This document shows positions 1 to 14,900 of a stretch of DNA of 64,000 nucleotides, in pieces. Position 1 is the first letter of the stretch. Each line of letters starts with the position of its first letter. The stretch spans positions 13,762,077 to 13,826,076 of the forward strand of contig NC_092582.1 of NCBI RefSeq assembly GCF_037975245.1, written 5' to 3'. The translations under genes were made by a program, and so were the position numbers. Source of the stretch: Apostichopus japonicus. Lineage: Eukaryota; Echinodermata; Holothuroidea; Aspidochirotida; Stichopodidae. Under the pieces are notes generated by a model. It saw only the letters and a list, made by a program, of their open reading frames with translations. It ran no database searches and was not told where the DNA came from.

Positions 1-157
1 ATGTGACCATTACATTTTGACCATACATAATTAGATTAGTGTTATTATGCGTGGGCCTTTTGAATATCCTCACGACTGCAAGATGTTTACATAGTATGAT
101 TGTGAGGTACCTCTCAACACTTGAAAGAGAGGAGTGACACCAGACTTGTAGTATGAA

Positions 158-380
158 TACAACAGCATGAGTATGAGTGCAACAGCATGAGTATGAGTAC
201 AGGAGTATGTACAACAGCATGAGTATGAGTGCAACAGCATGAGTATGAGTACAGGAGTATGAGTACAACAGCATGAGTATAAGTGCAACAGCATGCACAC
301 GAGTGCAGCATAATGAGTATGAGTACAACAGCATGAGTATGAGTACAACATCAGTGAGTATTAGTACAACAGCATATAAA
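158..380. repeat. Minisatellite, about 20-bp units
   Basis: Irregular tandem copies of ACAACAGCATGAGTATGAGT with single-base variants and partial units. Open frames across it on the - strand (Cys/His/Thr-rich) are by-products of the repeat. Confidence 0.85.
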
Positions 381-2225
381 GTATGAGTACAAGTAGAATA
401 TTCTTCTTCGTAGGAGTGCAAGAACAAGTTCTAGAAAGAAGTGAGAGTACAAGGACTAAACCTTGCATAATTAGTGGATTCCAAAATAAACCTAATAACC
501 AGTAAGAGCACTTTAATCAGTGAGTATGAGTACAGTGCCCTTACTGAGAGTACCAGCTTCCACTACACTTATTCTTCATTGTAAATGTATCTATGCCTAT
601 TTGTTATCCAGCTGATAGAGAGAGAAAGACACATGGGGCATGATGGATTGTTTACTGTAAACAAGTTTACTGTAAGTAAATGGCAGAGACTCCAAACAGT
701 ACCAGATCATGTCATACACTGTATATGTATGACATGGTTTTATTAAGCTTTCATTAATCCCTATTGCTCCTCTGATGCTATATATATTTTAACCCACATT
801 GCCTTTTGTAGCCAGTTGACAGGACTGTTTTGAGGTGGATTTACTCTGGATATAATTACAGAACATACTGTTCAAAGTGACTGTCATTTTTTTTTTTTTT
901 TTGTGCTTTTCTTTTCAATATCATTCAATTGTGGGGGAGAACGAAAACAGTAGTGTATATCAGTACAAAAAAACTCATACTATTACAAGTTATCCTTTGC
1001 AACCAAGCGCAGAATGAAGCATTGTAGAAGAACAAAGGAATGCTCCTACCCATTGTCTTTGGAGCATAAAATCCATGACAATTATCCTATCCAGTCTTCC
1101 CACACCCCTCCCTTCTCCTCTGTCCCTTCTTCCCTTCTTCTTGGGAGAGTAGCACCCATGACAATTATCATATCCAGTCTCCCCACACCCCTCCCTTCTC
1201 CCCCTTCCGTCCCTTCCAAGCTTCTTCTTGAACCATTAAAAGGCTCATATGCAAAACAAAAAATTCAGAGACTCTTAATTGCCTCTCGTTCATAATAATA
1301 TTCCTACCCTGCTGTTGATACATTGTTTCCCCAGGATTTCTTTTATAATATTCATACTTTGATGGACGGAAATTCATGGAAGAGAGTATGGTTGTCGATG
1401 TGCACTCCCCACAGCTGTGCCGCTCAATTCTGCTTGGTCTTGCCATTTACATAATGTGTAAAGCAGTCACTCTATGTGAAATTATCATTTTAACATGCCA
1501 CAAAAAGGCAGTTAAGACAGCTTGGCAAAATATTAAATTGTTAGCAGAATTGGCCTGAAATATAAATGGAAAGCAAGGCTACGAAAATAAAGAAACAGAG
1601 GAAACGATGGTAAAATATATGGTGACATAGAGTGAGTCCGTTTGCTAATACTGTTTACAGTTGTGTGCTCGTTCAAATTCAGTTAGAAAAGAGACGGCTT
1701 ATATCAAACTTTTACAACACTGATCAAATTTTCATGATAAAATAATGCATACAGTACATCTGCTGTTGTATTTCAGTTTCATGGTTCCCACATGGTCCGG
1801 AAAACGGAGAAAAAGAGTATGGAAAGGAAAAACCTCTTTTCTAGGTGTTAGGTCCTTTTTTGTTGAAGTTTTAGTCTGGAAAAGTCCTCATTTGAAAATT
1901 TCTCCTTTATCTACAGACTTTATCACAGCAAAATTTAAAGTATAAGAATTTCATGACATAAATTGAACTGTGGTGAAAAGACATGGCTATAACAGCATGT
2001 GATGTTTGGAGTTCATGGCTTACGAATGAATGAAGTTTGCAAGAGTTATAGATTTGCAGATTTAATTTAAAATTTTTTATAAATGAATCCTCTGGAGAAG
2101 TTCTTGTGCAGCTTCCAACCCTATTGTATGATGTTTAGCATATTAAATAAAGTCCCTTTCTCTCTATAGATGTAATTTATTTAATATTTGACTTTGTTTC
2201 CTTCTCTTTTTTCTACTTTTCCCAG
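381..2225. other. Region upstream of the RGS coding start
   Basis: Mostly AT-rich and unique. It holds a short tandem duplication (about 1072-1215, two copies 84 bases apart of CATGACAATTATC...CCACACCCCTCCCTTCTC). I see no convincing coding exon. A 5' noncoding exon or promoter of the RGS gene could lie here or to the left. Confidence 0.5.
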
Positions 2226-2930
2226 AAAACAGAGAAAACGAGAAATGAGGACAGATGCATGGCTGCAAAGTACAGCGCTTGTGCCATGGAGAGTAATAAT
2301 AATAGCAACTCAGAGTCCAACCACTACTCCAGGTTACTCAGTGAATTGTCTGGCGACGAAGAAGATATGCCCTCCCCGAAATGTAACGGCCCCGCAGGCC
2401 TAACGGACAGAAAGGGTTTGGCTCTGGCTCACTTGGATGTAGAAGGAGCCGAGAAATGGTCCGAGGGACTCAGAATGCCGTCGTCATCTACGCAAGGTAG
2501 CAAGACCCACCGGGGCGGTTCCCCGATTGATGGGGAGGATGTGTCCAGTAACGGCGACGACAGGCCAAACTCTTACCCTCACACAAGTTTCTCTTCACCT
2601 GTAAACCATTCTCATTCAAACTCTCTACAACTAGTGCAGTCGACCCAGTCGACGCCCACGGTCTCGCACAGAGAGAGCTTCAAACGAGCCAAGAGTGCAC
2701 CTTCCATATCCCCCAATTCCCCCATGTCCTGTCTGGTCGTGAAACATCCTGAGAAGAAGCTGGTCCGAAGGCAGTCGTCCCCTCCCGGCGCCCTCAAGGA
2801 GAACAACTCGCTCTCGATCGGGAGCAAATTCCGCAAGACTATATTCAGGCGGTTCACGGGGAACCACAGAGAGGAAAATAATGTGCAATCATCTGTGGCC
2901 AGGGAAGTGAACAAGAAAGATGCCAAGAAG
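2226..2930 (+). CDS. RGS gene exon 1 of the visible model (N-terminal Ser/Pro-rich region)
   Basis: The acceptor is a pyrimidine tract ending in CCCAG at 2221-2225, and the donor is AAG|GTGAGT at 2931. The chosen start is ATG 2259, with G at +4, giving 224 residues in phase 0. The frame is also open from 2226 to the ATG (11 codons), so the exon could be internal to a longer protein whose first exon lies further left. The 3' half is clearly more GC-rich than its surroundings, as expected for coding DNA. Visible motifs are RAKSAP (143-148), RRQSSP (170-175) and a basic patch at 189-201 containing FRKTIFRRF. Confidence 0.8.
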
Positions 2931-5900
2931 GTGAGTCATATATTGTATGTGTGTGCGTGATTGTGTGTGATATTGGGTGCACGTTGAAGTGTCTATGCGT
3001 TAATATTAACAACTATACAGTGTAACTAACTATGTTATCAGGTTTGCCACACAGACCAGGGTATAATATATCTGGTATGGCCACACAATGTGCTATGCAA
3101 ATGGTCAAATTGGCTATACAAGCACAAAGATGTATTATACGCAGTGTATCTTTCCACAGGAACTGTTACTATGGTTAGTGGTTACCATAGTATTTTATAA
3201 GAGACAGACTACGGTGCCTTCAAACTGCTACACAAAATCCGAAACACTGAATTATATTCCGTGCAGACTACTGTACAGTGAACATTTGCTTTCAACATTC
3301 ACAGATGTTTGCAAGCTACTAGATTTGCAATTTAAAAAAACAAAAAAATTGTCAAACAAGTTGCACAATTGGTTTTTATAGATAACATAAGGAAGTTACT
3401 GAAATTATCAATTTATTTTGACAATCTTTTGACAATACAGTTTAACAACATTATATTTGGCAGGTTCTCATATTTAAGTCATACGAGGTTATCATACAGA
3501 ATCATTGTCATTTGAAAACAGCTGCAAAAACCTGATCAAATGCTATAGTGTTACCCACATTTAATGAGACAAACCTCTGTGGATATGTAGACAGTATACC
3601 TGTTACATGGGTCTATAAATGGCTTTACTACCTTGAAGGTTTTTAAGTTTAAATGAAGAAAGTAAGATATTTCTGGAAACTTCAAACATCTCTTGACTGA
3701 GACATAAATGCATGAGTATCGAATATTAACCAAAAACACATTTTGAGCTCTGACGTGTTGGTTTCAAGAGAGACTGTAAGTGACGTTACTTGCGCTCAAG
3801 ATGCTTTTAATAGCGTCGTGTGAGGCTAAGCGATTCCTGCTTCAGTTTGCCTTTGCACTGTCTGTAAGTGTATGAATGTGCACACTTATTTACATCTCCG
3901 CGATACCTCCTACAAAATATGCAAAGAATATTTATCACACGCATCAAGCTGTTGTGTCTGATAACCAGTAAAAGGCCTCATTTTAATAAGTTGATTTTAA
4001 GACAGGCAGTTGTAAGAAGAATTTAATGAAAATATAAATAATAATAATAGAATATATATATAAAAATATGCAAAGAATATTTATCACACACATCAAGCTG
4101 TTGTGTCTGATAACCAGTAAAAAGCCTGATTTTAATACGTTGATTTCAAGAGAGGCAGTTGTAATAACTAAGAAGAAGAGTTTACAAAATCCTTTAATGT
4201 TGGATCTTTTAGATCTATACTTATTCACAACTATTTCCATGCATTTGTAATCGATGTTCTATGGGATCGATTTTACATTAAAAAAATGTAGTCGCCAAGA
4301 ATTTGAGAGAGGGTGGTAAAGGTTATTAATTAGAATGTCAATCCATCAAGTGGACGAGAAATTGAGTTGAAAAAATTGAAAAGTTAAAATATTTCATAAA
4401 ATATTTCATGCAGCCCCAGAGAAGATTTGCGATTCTTTGTATGTCACATTAAATGGCTGATTACTCACTGTCGGACACCGGATACTACCCTTTGGTGTTG
4501 CCGGTAGACTGATTAATTTACATCTTAATTGGACTAATAATTAATCAAGCGTCAAAACAATTTTAAGTGTGATGTTTGTGAGCCAAGAAATGGAAGCCTC
4601 AGCAAGGAAGTAGCTCTGGGGTCTAACTTTTTTATTGCTATTATTATTTCATAAATTTTTTTCTTCCCTGCAATTCTTGAGGATTTTTGCCTTCGTGTTT
4701 GATGGAGAAGTTTAACCTGTGTAACTTGATTCCTTCTCAATGTCTGTGAAAAATGTTTGTCGCACTTAAAGAATCATGAGGGAAATTACTTTTTTGGGGA
4801 AACTCGCGGCAATATTACCACTTTTAGCTGAATGAGCTCTTGGTGAAAGGATTTTAGAGGCAGACTCGAGCCATCTGATCAGCTCCGAAAGTTTCTGCTG
4901 AACTCTATGACCTCTGTGTCACTGAAAAATTCACTTTAGCTTAGACATTGTGGACACTTCCATATACATGTGCATGTTTTGTATTTAAAGGAGTCACAAA
5001 CTCTACCATCATAAGATGTTCATGATGAACATCCCCCAACCATCCTCACTCCCTCCCCAAACCAAATCTATCCCTGCTCACCAACCTCATCTCAAACACC
5101 TAAGAGCAGTTGTATTCCATGTGGGAAAGATGTTTTAACATGAACTGTAGAAGGCAAGGAAGTTAAAAACAGACATTACTTTGTCACTAATTTGCTAGAA
5201 CAGTGTACTTCTTCACTCATTTGGTTTTTTTGTTGTAAATTAATTGGATATTTGCGAATGTTTGTTGGTTCAAGAAAAATGAAGGTTTTAATTTGAACAC
5301 CTAGTACTGTACTCCTAGTTTGTATAACTGATACAGTATGATTACATCAAAAGTGTTATTTTTGTGTGTTTGTTTTGGGGGGGTACAGTTGAATCTAACT
5401 TCTGATTATCTTCTGATAATGAAGTAGACATTGCAATGGGAGGGGGAGGGGGTGGGATATTTTCTCCCCGTGATCTACAGCAGAAATGGTCACAGAGGTT
5501 TAATACATGGATTAAGAGGAAGATTTATCACTTTTCATGGGTCAAGGGAAACTTTACAAACCAAAATATAATAGATATCTGATTGCTGAAAGTTCATTTC
5601 CGATTGAAGATCTATTCATGAAGCAAATGGAGGTGTTTGGCAGGGGGAGGAGGGAAGGGGTGAGGCTTAGAAGAAGGGAGAGAAACATCTGGTCACAGGT
5701 ACAGACCTGCGTTGTTCATCCTAGCGTAGATTCATCATTTCGCGGTTCACGTGATGTCACTTCAACCTTGGTTAAAGTACTTTTTGGAAAGCTGATGGAG
5801 GCAAAATTTGTTCATAGCTTTCATCCTTACTAGCACTTTATGAACATTACTCTCAATAGAATATTCCTTTTCAATAGTTTCCAATATTGTCAGTTTTCTC

Positions 5901-8900
5901 ACTTTACCTCCATTGAAGACCTCTTAACGTACTTTGTAGAACCTTGAAAGAGAAACCATTGGGAATAAAGTTTACAGTTTGGTGAGCATTGGACAGTGTG
6001 AATGGGTGTTACCAAAGACAAAGATATTGCCACATTATTGAGTCAAAGAAAATGCAATATGCCATTATATTCTATGTACCAATCTAGCGTCTGTATAAAT
6101 GCACTATACCCTTTTACAGAAAATATCATTCTCAAAATTATTCACAGTACATTGACTAAGATTGCAACTTAATTTTGAAAAGAGAAGTAAGGAGAATTGA
6201 ACAAATTCAACAGTACAGTAGTTTTAATACCAGTATAGATACTCGTTCTACGGATGTCAAGTTTTCAACAAATTTGGGAGAGCTGGATTAAAGTACTGTT
6301 GATACATCGTTCTGCAGTTTTGGCAAGCTTAAAAATCATGTACCAACAGAAGTAACAGTTTTTTTAAAATTGTGAAAATCATTGAGAAAAATCTATCATT
6401 AGAAAAAAATGTTGAAATAGCAAACCTGAAGCTTTAAACAATGAATTGATGCATTTGGCAGAAAAAAATGTAATATTTGATAAGTGTATGAGTTTAAGAA
6501 TTGATTTGCCATCATAAATCACTTTACTGACAACAACAAAGGAAAAAAGATAGCTCTTAAAATTGCTTTCTCGTCAAGTGCAATAGATGGTTTGTAATTT
6601 GACCTGTTCGAGATTGCTCTACAGTATAGATATCAAATATACTTGCAGCCATCTACACAAGCCTGTATACACAGTCTTACCTTGGCATGTTGTAGGGAGG
6701 TGTGTAAAGTGTATACTGTATGTATACAAAATGTTGTGCTAATAAACTAATGTTATCATTTTATGTGAGCGTGAAAATTGCACCCAGGGAGAAGGGGGGT
6801 CCAGGATATTAAAAAAGAGGGGACATGTTGGCCCTGGGGTCATTGAAGCTGACTCCCATGCAAGGGGGAACTTGGTGTGCCCACTCAGAAATGAACTAAC
6901 ATTTTAGATGTTAAATGGTGCATTGTAAGGAATGATACATTATAGGCCTTTAAATTTGGTCTACATGCAAGGTTGTGCTGATAGCTATTGTTTTATTATA
7001 TTTTGGTGAGGTTGAAAAGTAAGTGTAAACCCCCATCTCCCCTCACCCCCCCCCTTCCCTTGGTCCATGCCATCAGAGACCACATTATGTGCTCCACTCT
7101 GTAGTAATTTAGGAAGAGTTTACCTGGGGAAAAGGAGTCTGTAAATCAACCACATTTATAGAGTTAGGAATAAGTTATTGAGATGCGATTTTCAACTAAC
7201 AGTGTATAATATCATAATAATTGTCTTCCATGCAAGTGTCACTATTGTCTGCTAGTACTATATCCCTTCATTTTCTTGCCAGGCTACAACCTGGAAAAAA
7301 TCGTCTTCTTTCGCTTGAGCATAATTCTTATAGTACTTAACAATTTGCAATAAACAATAGCAATAAACAAATTTATATGTTTTCAGTGGACACAAAAAGA
7401 AACTATGAAAAACAGGAAGTCATATATGTACCAAGACAAGAATTAGACTTGTTAATCGTCACCATTATCAGGTTGCAAAATGTACTCCTGGAGTGTTACT
7501 GTAGTTAAACTGCATAGAAACCTTCTCAGGTTAATCTTTTAAGTCTCGCAACTGTCCTTCCTCCTGCCCCATTCGCGTTTCTTCAAACCATCCCGTTCAA
7601 ACAGAAATCTATCCTAAATGTTATAAATTCCATTGCCTAGAGTGTCTGAACAAACCTACTTCAATTTTCACTGGATCGTAAGATATTGCCTCAAATTCCC
7701 CCCCTCCCCCCCCTTATTCAATGTAGAAGATAATCCTCATAAACTGCCAATAGTTAATAACCAAGAGGGACTTACAGTATGGATCAAAGTTACTTAATTT
7801 CCAGGGAGACGTTAACTACACGTGATTTGCAGTTTGGCAACCACCTCGATTACCTTCGTTTTGGCGCGTTATGTTGTAGGATTCGTCTTTCTGGTCGCCC
7901 TTCACACTATGTCGTCCCTCTGTGCTAAGAATTCGGATGAAATTTATGCTCAACTTTGAGAGTAATGTTCTACCATCAACTAGCAGTTAATTCACTGTTA
8001 TGTACTGTGTGAATTGATTCGGATAGTCACAGTGTTTATTGTTATATATGTTACATGTGAGAGCATACTGAAGGGAAGAGAAAAGTTTGGAGTGTACTCA
8101 GTGTAGGTGATGTTTCTACAGGCTGTTCTAGTAAGACCTTTAGATAAATGCCTGGAATTCTCCTTTAAGACTACGATGACTTTGGCTCCTCTGTGCAGGC
8201 CTACTGTGTAAATGTTAATGTTAATTCGTTTCTTTTACAAAATTCTAAACCAGTGACTTGTGTCCATGGCAACAGAGTATATTGACTTGATTTGTGGATT
8301 TATGCAACAAACCTTGCAGGAGTGTCAACTTGTTTGAACCTATAAAGGTGCTCTGTCTTTATAATCGAGAATATATTCTCCTGGTTATAGAGGGGGGGGG
8401 GGGGGGAAACAGGTATACTCGAGAATTTTTTTACTTTTACCACACTTTTAATAACATCTTGTAATGTATGCGCCACTGGGTACGTGTGAATGAAGTAAAG
8501 GTAACAGCCTCCTGTTGGGTGACTAAAAGAGTTATATTTAGTCCGATCCACTAATTAAGTTCACAATGAAAAGCTACAGTATAGAACAGCTATCACACGA
8601 GAAGCCCTCGTACCAAATTTTGTAAAAGATCACATTCAAAGCAGGCAGTGCAAGTGGTCATGCATATACTGCAAGCTTTCTCACTAACAGTGAGCAATGA
8701 AGATGAGCTATCCGATGTAGTAAATATGCAGTAGCAGCCATATTTTATACAAATGTTTACAGTACAAAGCAATTTTATTGAAAATTATTGCTTTCTGCAA
8801 TTAATTTGGAGCTTCTAGTATTTTGACATCGTCGTCGTATAGTTTTACATCATGATGAAATATTTTGACATTATCATTGTAAATTTTTAAATCATGATTG

Positions 8901-11900
8901 TATGGAAAATTGGATCATCATCATCGATCATCATCGTCATCGTCATCATCATCATCCTCATAATCATCATCATCATTATATTCAGTATTGTGACTCTTTC
9001 ATCATTCCATATTTCTCAGTTACTAGTTCGTTGCTGCCTTTTGTTCTGGTGCTATCATGCGATTATGCAAGCTATAATGATCGTTATGCAGTGCATCCCT
9101 CAAACTCAATTGTCGATAGTTTTATTCGTACACACGGCCACCCACCCATACGGTGGGGCGGTAATTTATGCAGCTCTGTGTAGAATCTGCAATTAAACGA
9201 CTGTTGATTACATATTAATCCATCACCGCCATTTTAAGTGCCAGAGATTTCCAGGTTTGACAGTGATTGCGCAGGTATGCCTTGGGAAATGTCCGACTCC
9301 AGTAGGAGTTAGATGACCCGCCTGTCAACAGCTTCCTATTTTGGCAAATAGATTTGGAACATCACTGGCTGCTTTCATACGTAGTTTACCAGCAGCTTAA
9401 ACCAGAGGGCAGTGAAATATGATCCGTTTTGCTACGGACTTTGATTGAAGTCAAGGTATTTATTTTTCGGGGCCTGGAGTTACAGTAATCCTGTATATTT
9501 ATCTAGCGAGTGAGGCCAATTCTCACGCTACTCTGATTGCGTCCAAGCAATTTTCTCATCTGGGTATGAAAGTTACACCCTCTGTGAATGTTTGTTCTTG
9601 ATTTTTCTTACTTTGGAGGTTCAACAGATTGTGAAGGTCAAGGTTTCTTACACTCAAAGATGTTGGAACTATGACCAGTGGGATCACAAAGTGTCAGAGA
9701 AGTTGGGGCACTGTTTCTTTTTGTTTCTTTATTCTTATTGGCATGATGGTTATTCAAATCTCATCCATTTAATCAATTGCAGAACGCCCATTGAGATCAA
9801 CAAAATTTATTTGGGATTTTAAGAAAAAAAAGGAATAGAAAATTGGTTTGCTTATATCGGCTTGAAAGAAGCACACATTTGTGTGTTAATTGTTATTAGA
9901 ACAAATTAAGCTGGCTTGCATGCAGAAGTATTGCATACGACAAACCTGCAATTACGGTACATTATGAAAAAGAAAAAAAAAGTTGTAATTTATTTTATTT
10001 CCCCTGCCCCCACCCCAACCACCAAACACACAAATGTACAATTCTTCCCCCTCTATTTTCCTCTATTTTGTAATTTATTAAAAGAAAATATAGAATGTAT
10101 TTGGCCTAATGCAGTAAAAAAATTGCAAATGATATTTTTTCAATTGATTCCAACCCACCTTTTCTTTTCGTTTTTGTCTACTTTCAGTTTGTTTATACTT
10201 GTATACATGTTTTTCATTTGTGCTCAGCCAACCTTTTGAGTTGAAATTTGATTTACAAAAAGAAAAATATATATGTTATTGAGGCTTATTATCCAATTAT
10301 AACTCTGTCTAGATCATTTCATTGACAAGGCAACTTTAACTTTACATTGAAAGTGTCCAAAAATGTTGTATTTTCCCAGTTTGCATTAGTTTATACATGC
10401 AATGAATTCTGATTCAAACAAAAGTGTCTGGGCTAGTTAAGAAAATGTTTTGAACTGAATGGATATGATTAATTACTTACTGCCTGCAGTAATGGCCTTC
10501 ACTTGGTGAGCGAAATCTCAGATTGATCATTTACAAATTTACTTTGAGAAATACTGCGGTAGAATTGATGAAATTGTTCATAATGCGTAAAGCTTCTTGG
10601 AAAGGGACTTTCAGTGACTAGCTTTGATCCTTCCCCAGGTCTTTTGGTAATATACTATTAATGTTTATACTGTTGCAGGTGTGTTAGCAGGCTGGAAAAA
10701 CACTGGACAAAACCATTATGGAATGTGCATCTAGGGTTTGATATGAATTTGACTATTACAGACATATTGAATATTCTTCCATTTTTGTTGCAACTCTAGC
10801 CTATTTTCCTTACCTTTAATAAAACTAAGCCTTCTACCACATTATCTTTTAAGTGTATAAGGAAATGAACTAATGAAAAAAAACCCAAAAAAAGTCAATT
10901 TGTTAGGTACAAGATCCAGTTAATGTTGATGGATAATTTTTGCAAATCTAATCAGAGTCAATTATATAGACTTACTGTCACAAGAAAGTGGCGATGGAAT
11001 GGAACAATCTTCTGAGCCGATCTCCTGTCAAATATCGGTGTCATTTTGTTCCACATATGAATCTAAGCTACTGACTTGGTCAGCTTGCAGCTTTGATAAG
11101 CCAATGATGGCTTCTTCGCGAGTTCCTGCTTGCAGGAGGATCTAAAATACATACATACACACATATAAGAAGCCATGGAAAGTTCACCTGGCATTAGCCA
11201 CATATGGACACACCAACACAGTGGCAGAGATTATGGATCTTGCCTATGTGGCAATTTGTTTGTGAAGAAACAAGTTGAATTACTGTAAGTCCTCTTTTAA
11301 CACTTGTCCGTTATAGGTACTGCTCCCTAAAGGCCCAAATATGCTAGAAAGTCGAATAATGGTCACCCATGTTCAGATTTCAAACAGCAGTTTATTGCCA
11401 GTATGTCAAAGTAGGTGCCAATACTGAGATATTTCAATTTTGTAACTTGATATGTAAAAATTTGGGGCCAATATTACACCGATGACCTGATAGGCTGATA
11501 CTGATTGTCCAGAGCTATCTGGATAACAACAAAATCTGTTATAAAATCATTTAAATCCACAAATAGATCTACCTTTAATTTAGATGCCTGCCCCAAGGTA
11601 TAATTAACCCAGCAATGATATAAGTAAGAACATAAATTAGTATACTGTGTGTGCATTTATACTTGCAACATCATGGAATGTCGACCACACTGAAACTATT
11701 TACATGAAAAACAATTTGCCTGAATCATATTGTACAGTATGTCCTCTAGCATGATTAAACATCATACTCTACTGTATGTCCTCTAGCATGATTAAACATC
11801 ATACTGTACTGTATGTCCTCTAGCATGATTAAACATCATACTGTACTGTATGTCCTCTAGCATGATTAAACATGCATGACTGAGTAAGGTTGTATGTGGG

Positions 11901-14900
11901 GAAGATCTCGGTGTAAAATGGTACGTCACAGAATTACGAAAATCCATATCCCTGGTTTTCTTACTACATTGTTTTTCCTCCAGTGGCATCTCCCTAATTT
12001 GAGGGTCAGGGAAATTAAAGTGCTGTACCTTGCAGTTACCTCTTTATCTGTTGATGATGTTCATCAGCCATAGACAATTAACCAGAGCCCTTGGAAAACC
12101 CCTTTAAGTTGCTAACTTAATGAGGCCATGATTAGTAGCCATGAGCAAGAAATGTTATCTAACTAATTAGTAGGCTAGCCTTGAGAAAGTGGTTGCAATT
12201 TGCATGTGGAATTATTTTATATTAAGTACTGAATGTTAAAAATGCAGACAAACAACCCTTTGTTATGCAAATAGGTATTGCTTCCACTTTTATACAATTT
12301 TGCTTTAAATTGAGCATACTAAAAGGCACTTGAATTTCCATTAATAAAAGTGTTGTAATAACAATTTCCTTTCAAAATTTCTTAATACAGAAGTTGGAAC
12401 TTATGATAGACTTAAAGAATGAGAGATAAGTAACACATAATATCGCATCAAATGACAACATAGTGAAAATTGCATTATTAAGTCAAATGCTAATGACAAT
12501 GTAGTGAAATTGCATTGAGTGCTAAAATTACATAAAATGACAACATAGTGAAAATTGCATTGAGTCAAATGCTAATGACAATGTAGTGAAATTGCATTGA
12601 GTGATAATATTACATCAAATGACAACATAGTGAAAAATGCATTATTAAGTCAAATGCAAATTATGACAACATAGTGAAAATTGCATTGAGTCAAATGCTA
12701 ATGACAATGTAGTGAAATTGCATTAAGTGATAATATTACATCAAATGACAACATAGTGAAAAATGCATTATTAAGTCAAATGCAAATTATGACAACATAG
12801 TGAAAATTGCATTGAGTCAAATGCTAATGACAATGTAGTGAAATTACATTAAGTGATAATATTACAGCAAATGACAACATTGAAATTGCAATTAGTGATT
12901 TTTATTATATACTGTTTAATTATATACTGTACCATTCAGAGGGCTGGTAGATCGTGGCTTAGTTGTCTGTGGAAGGTTGTGGGCCTAAAAGTTTGCATTA
13001 TCTTATAGCATATCTACCCTGTGATCTATAGTATTATGATCTATAGTATTATGATCTATATACTGTACTATATCAACAGACATATAATAAATGTATATAC
13101 ATACATGCAGCATCGATCCAGACACATTTTGAATTAAATAATTCCCATCAACTTTCATTCATGATAAGTGTATAGGATATCCGTAGCATTGTGATGTGCT
13201 TGAAGTGCTATTAGTTATCAACAGCTGAATTCAGTATGTCTTTACAATGTATTTGATACAGCCATGAATTATACCCATGAAGCCATGATTAATAGCATCT
13301 TTGACAGTGAAACATTGTCAACAGATTATATCATTCATGTAAATTACATACATGTATAGTTATAGGATACATAGATATCATTATTAAATTGTGACACTTT
13401 TTATGACCTGCTGCATTTCTATCTATCAATAGCCATAAATTTACCCAAGTTTTAACGTTTAGGGCATGTATCTCTATATTAAATAAAAGTTTGTAGTTGT
13501 GTAAAGTAATTGCATTTAATTACTGTATCCATGAGAATTTTAAGTCCATAGTTTAGTAACATGATATAATTAAGGGAACAGAAGTTTTTACAAACCTTTG
13601 TCTCTATATTTATACAGAAGATATCACGAGAGGGTCGACATGCAGACTAGCTTCTGTCCCCTGTGGACGACCCTTTGCAGCAGGAGTTAGGTCATTCTAA
13701 CACCCTTTCCAGGTTCCCTGACATTTGAAAGCTAATCATTAGCAGTCATTTGGGAGCTAAAGGCTAGGTGAAGGACTTTACTTATTGAAACAGTCATATA
13801 TAGAATTTAAAGTCAGTTTAGGGAGACCATATTAACATTTATCAAATCAATTTGGTTCTTTAATGTGCTGCATACATGAAAGTAAAATTATTGTTTAAGT
13901 ACAGTGTACTGCAATGATTAAACTTTAAGTAAAAAAAATTGTGTTTTTAATGAATAATAAATCAATTTTTTACAGCATAGTTTAATAAAACAAAATGTGA
14001 CTGAACAGGATTGAATTTGAAACGAAGGGAATAAAAGTTAGAAAAAGTAGGGATAGCCATTGTTTCTTTTTCTGTCAGTTTTGAGGGAATTTCATATGCA
14101 AGAAAGGGAGGGAATGCAAATTTTGTGCGAAACTTGAATTCAAATATTGAAGTCACCCTAGACAGAAAAATAACAACAGGCGCAATTGAATTCAGTACGA
14201 ATGTTAATCATGCGCATACCTTGAGGTCCTAATTACAGTCGGGGGCTAAATTTAGAAAACAATTATTGTAACATATCCACAGTGCATTTCTATGCTGGTA
14301 AGCCTTATCGTTTTTATCATCATTGGGTACACAGCTCCATCAAGAGTTCATCATGGGGAAGTGTATTAAAAGTAACATCATGTATTTTACGAAGGTTTAA
14401 TTGAAATTGTTAAATATTAAAATTGTTTGTGCATGTGATTTGTGTTTTTTCTTTTATCACTCTAGATAGCTGAGTTTAATAATATTGGGATGTATACATA
14501 TTAATTTGGTATTTTGAGAGCTTATAGACCATTAACAAATCAAGGTAGATAAGTACAACCTGTACTCTACATTTATGCAAAAGATGCCTTCAAACTTGAG
14601 GGAAAATTTAGGGCTCTTAAAGTGGAACCTGGATTGGGTTGCTAGGCGTGGCCGTATCCTAGCAACTGAAAACTTGTGAACAGGTGTTTTTGCCCAATTT
14701 CATCCTTTGAGACATATTGCAAGACACCATATCAATTTCAGGTGATTCTGAGAGGGTCGACGTGGAATCCATCCATCAATCTGTTGATTTGGCATGGATT
14801 GACCCCGCCTTCCCTTCCCTTCATTAATTTAATTCTGTTATATCACCTAACGTGGGATAAATAGTCCTTACCTACAGCTGGGGTAGGATGTTTAACCAAG

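Noticed and set aside
70-351. Cys/Thr/His-rich open frames on the - strand
   Set aside because: They are translations of the 20-bp minisatellite, with no start context or homology.
2612-2926. Two long antisense frames across RGS exon 1
   Set aside because: Shadows of the GC-richer coding exon; the + strand frame has splice sites and continues in phase to an RGS box.
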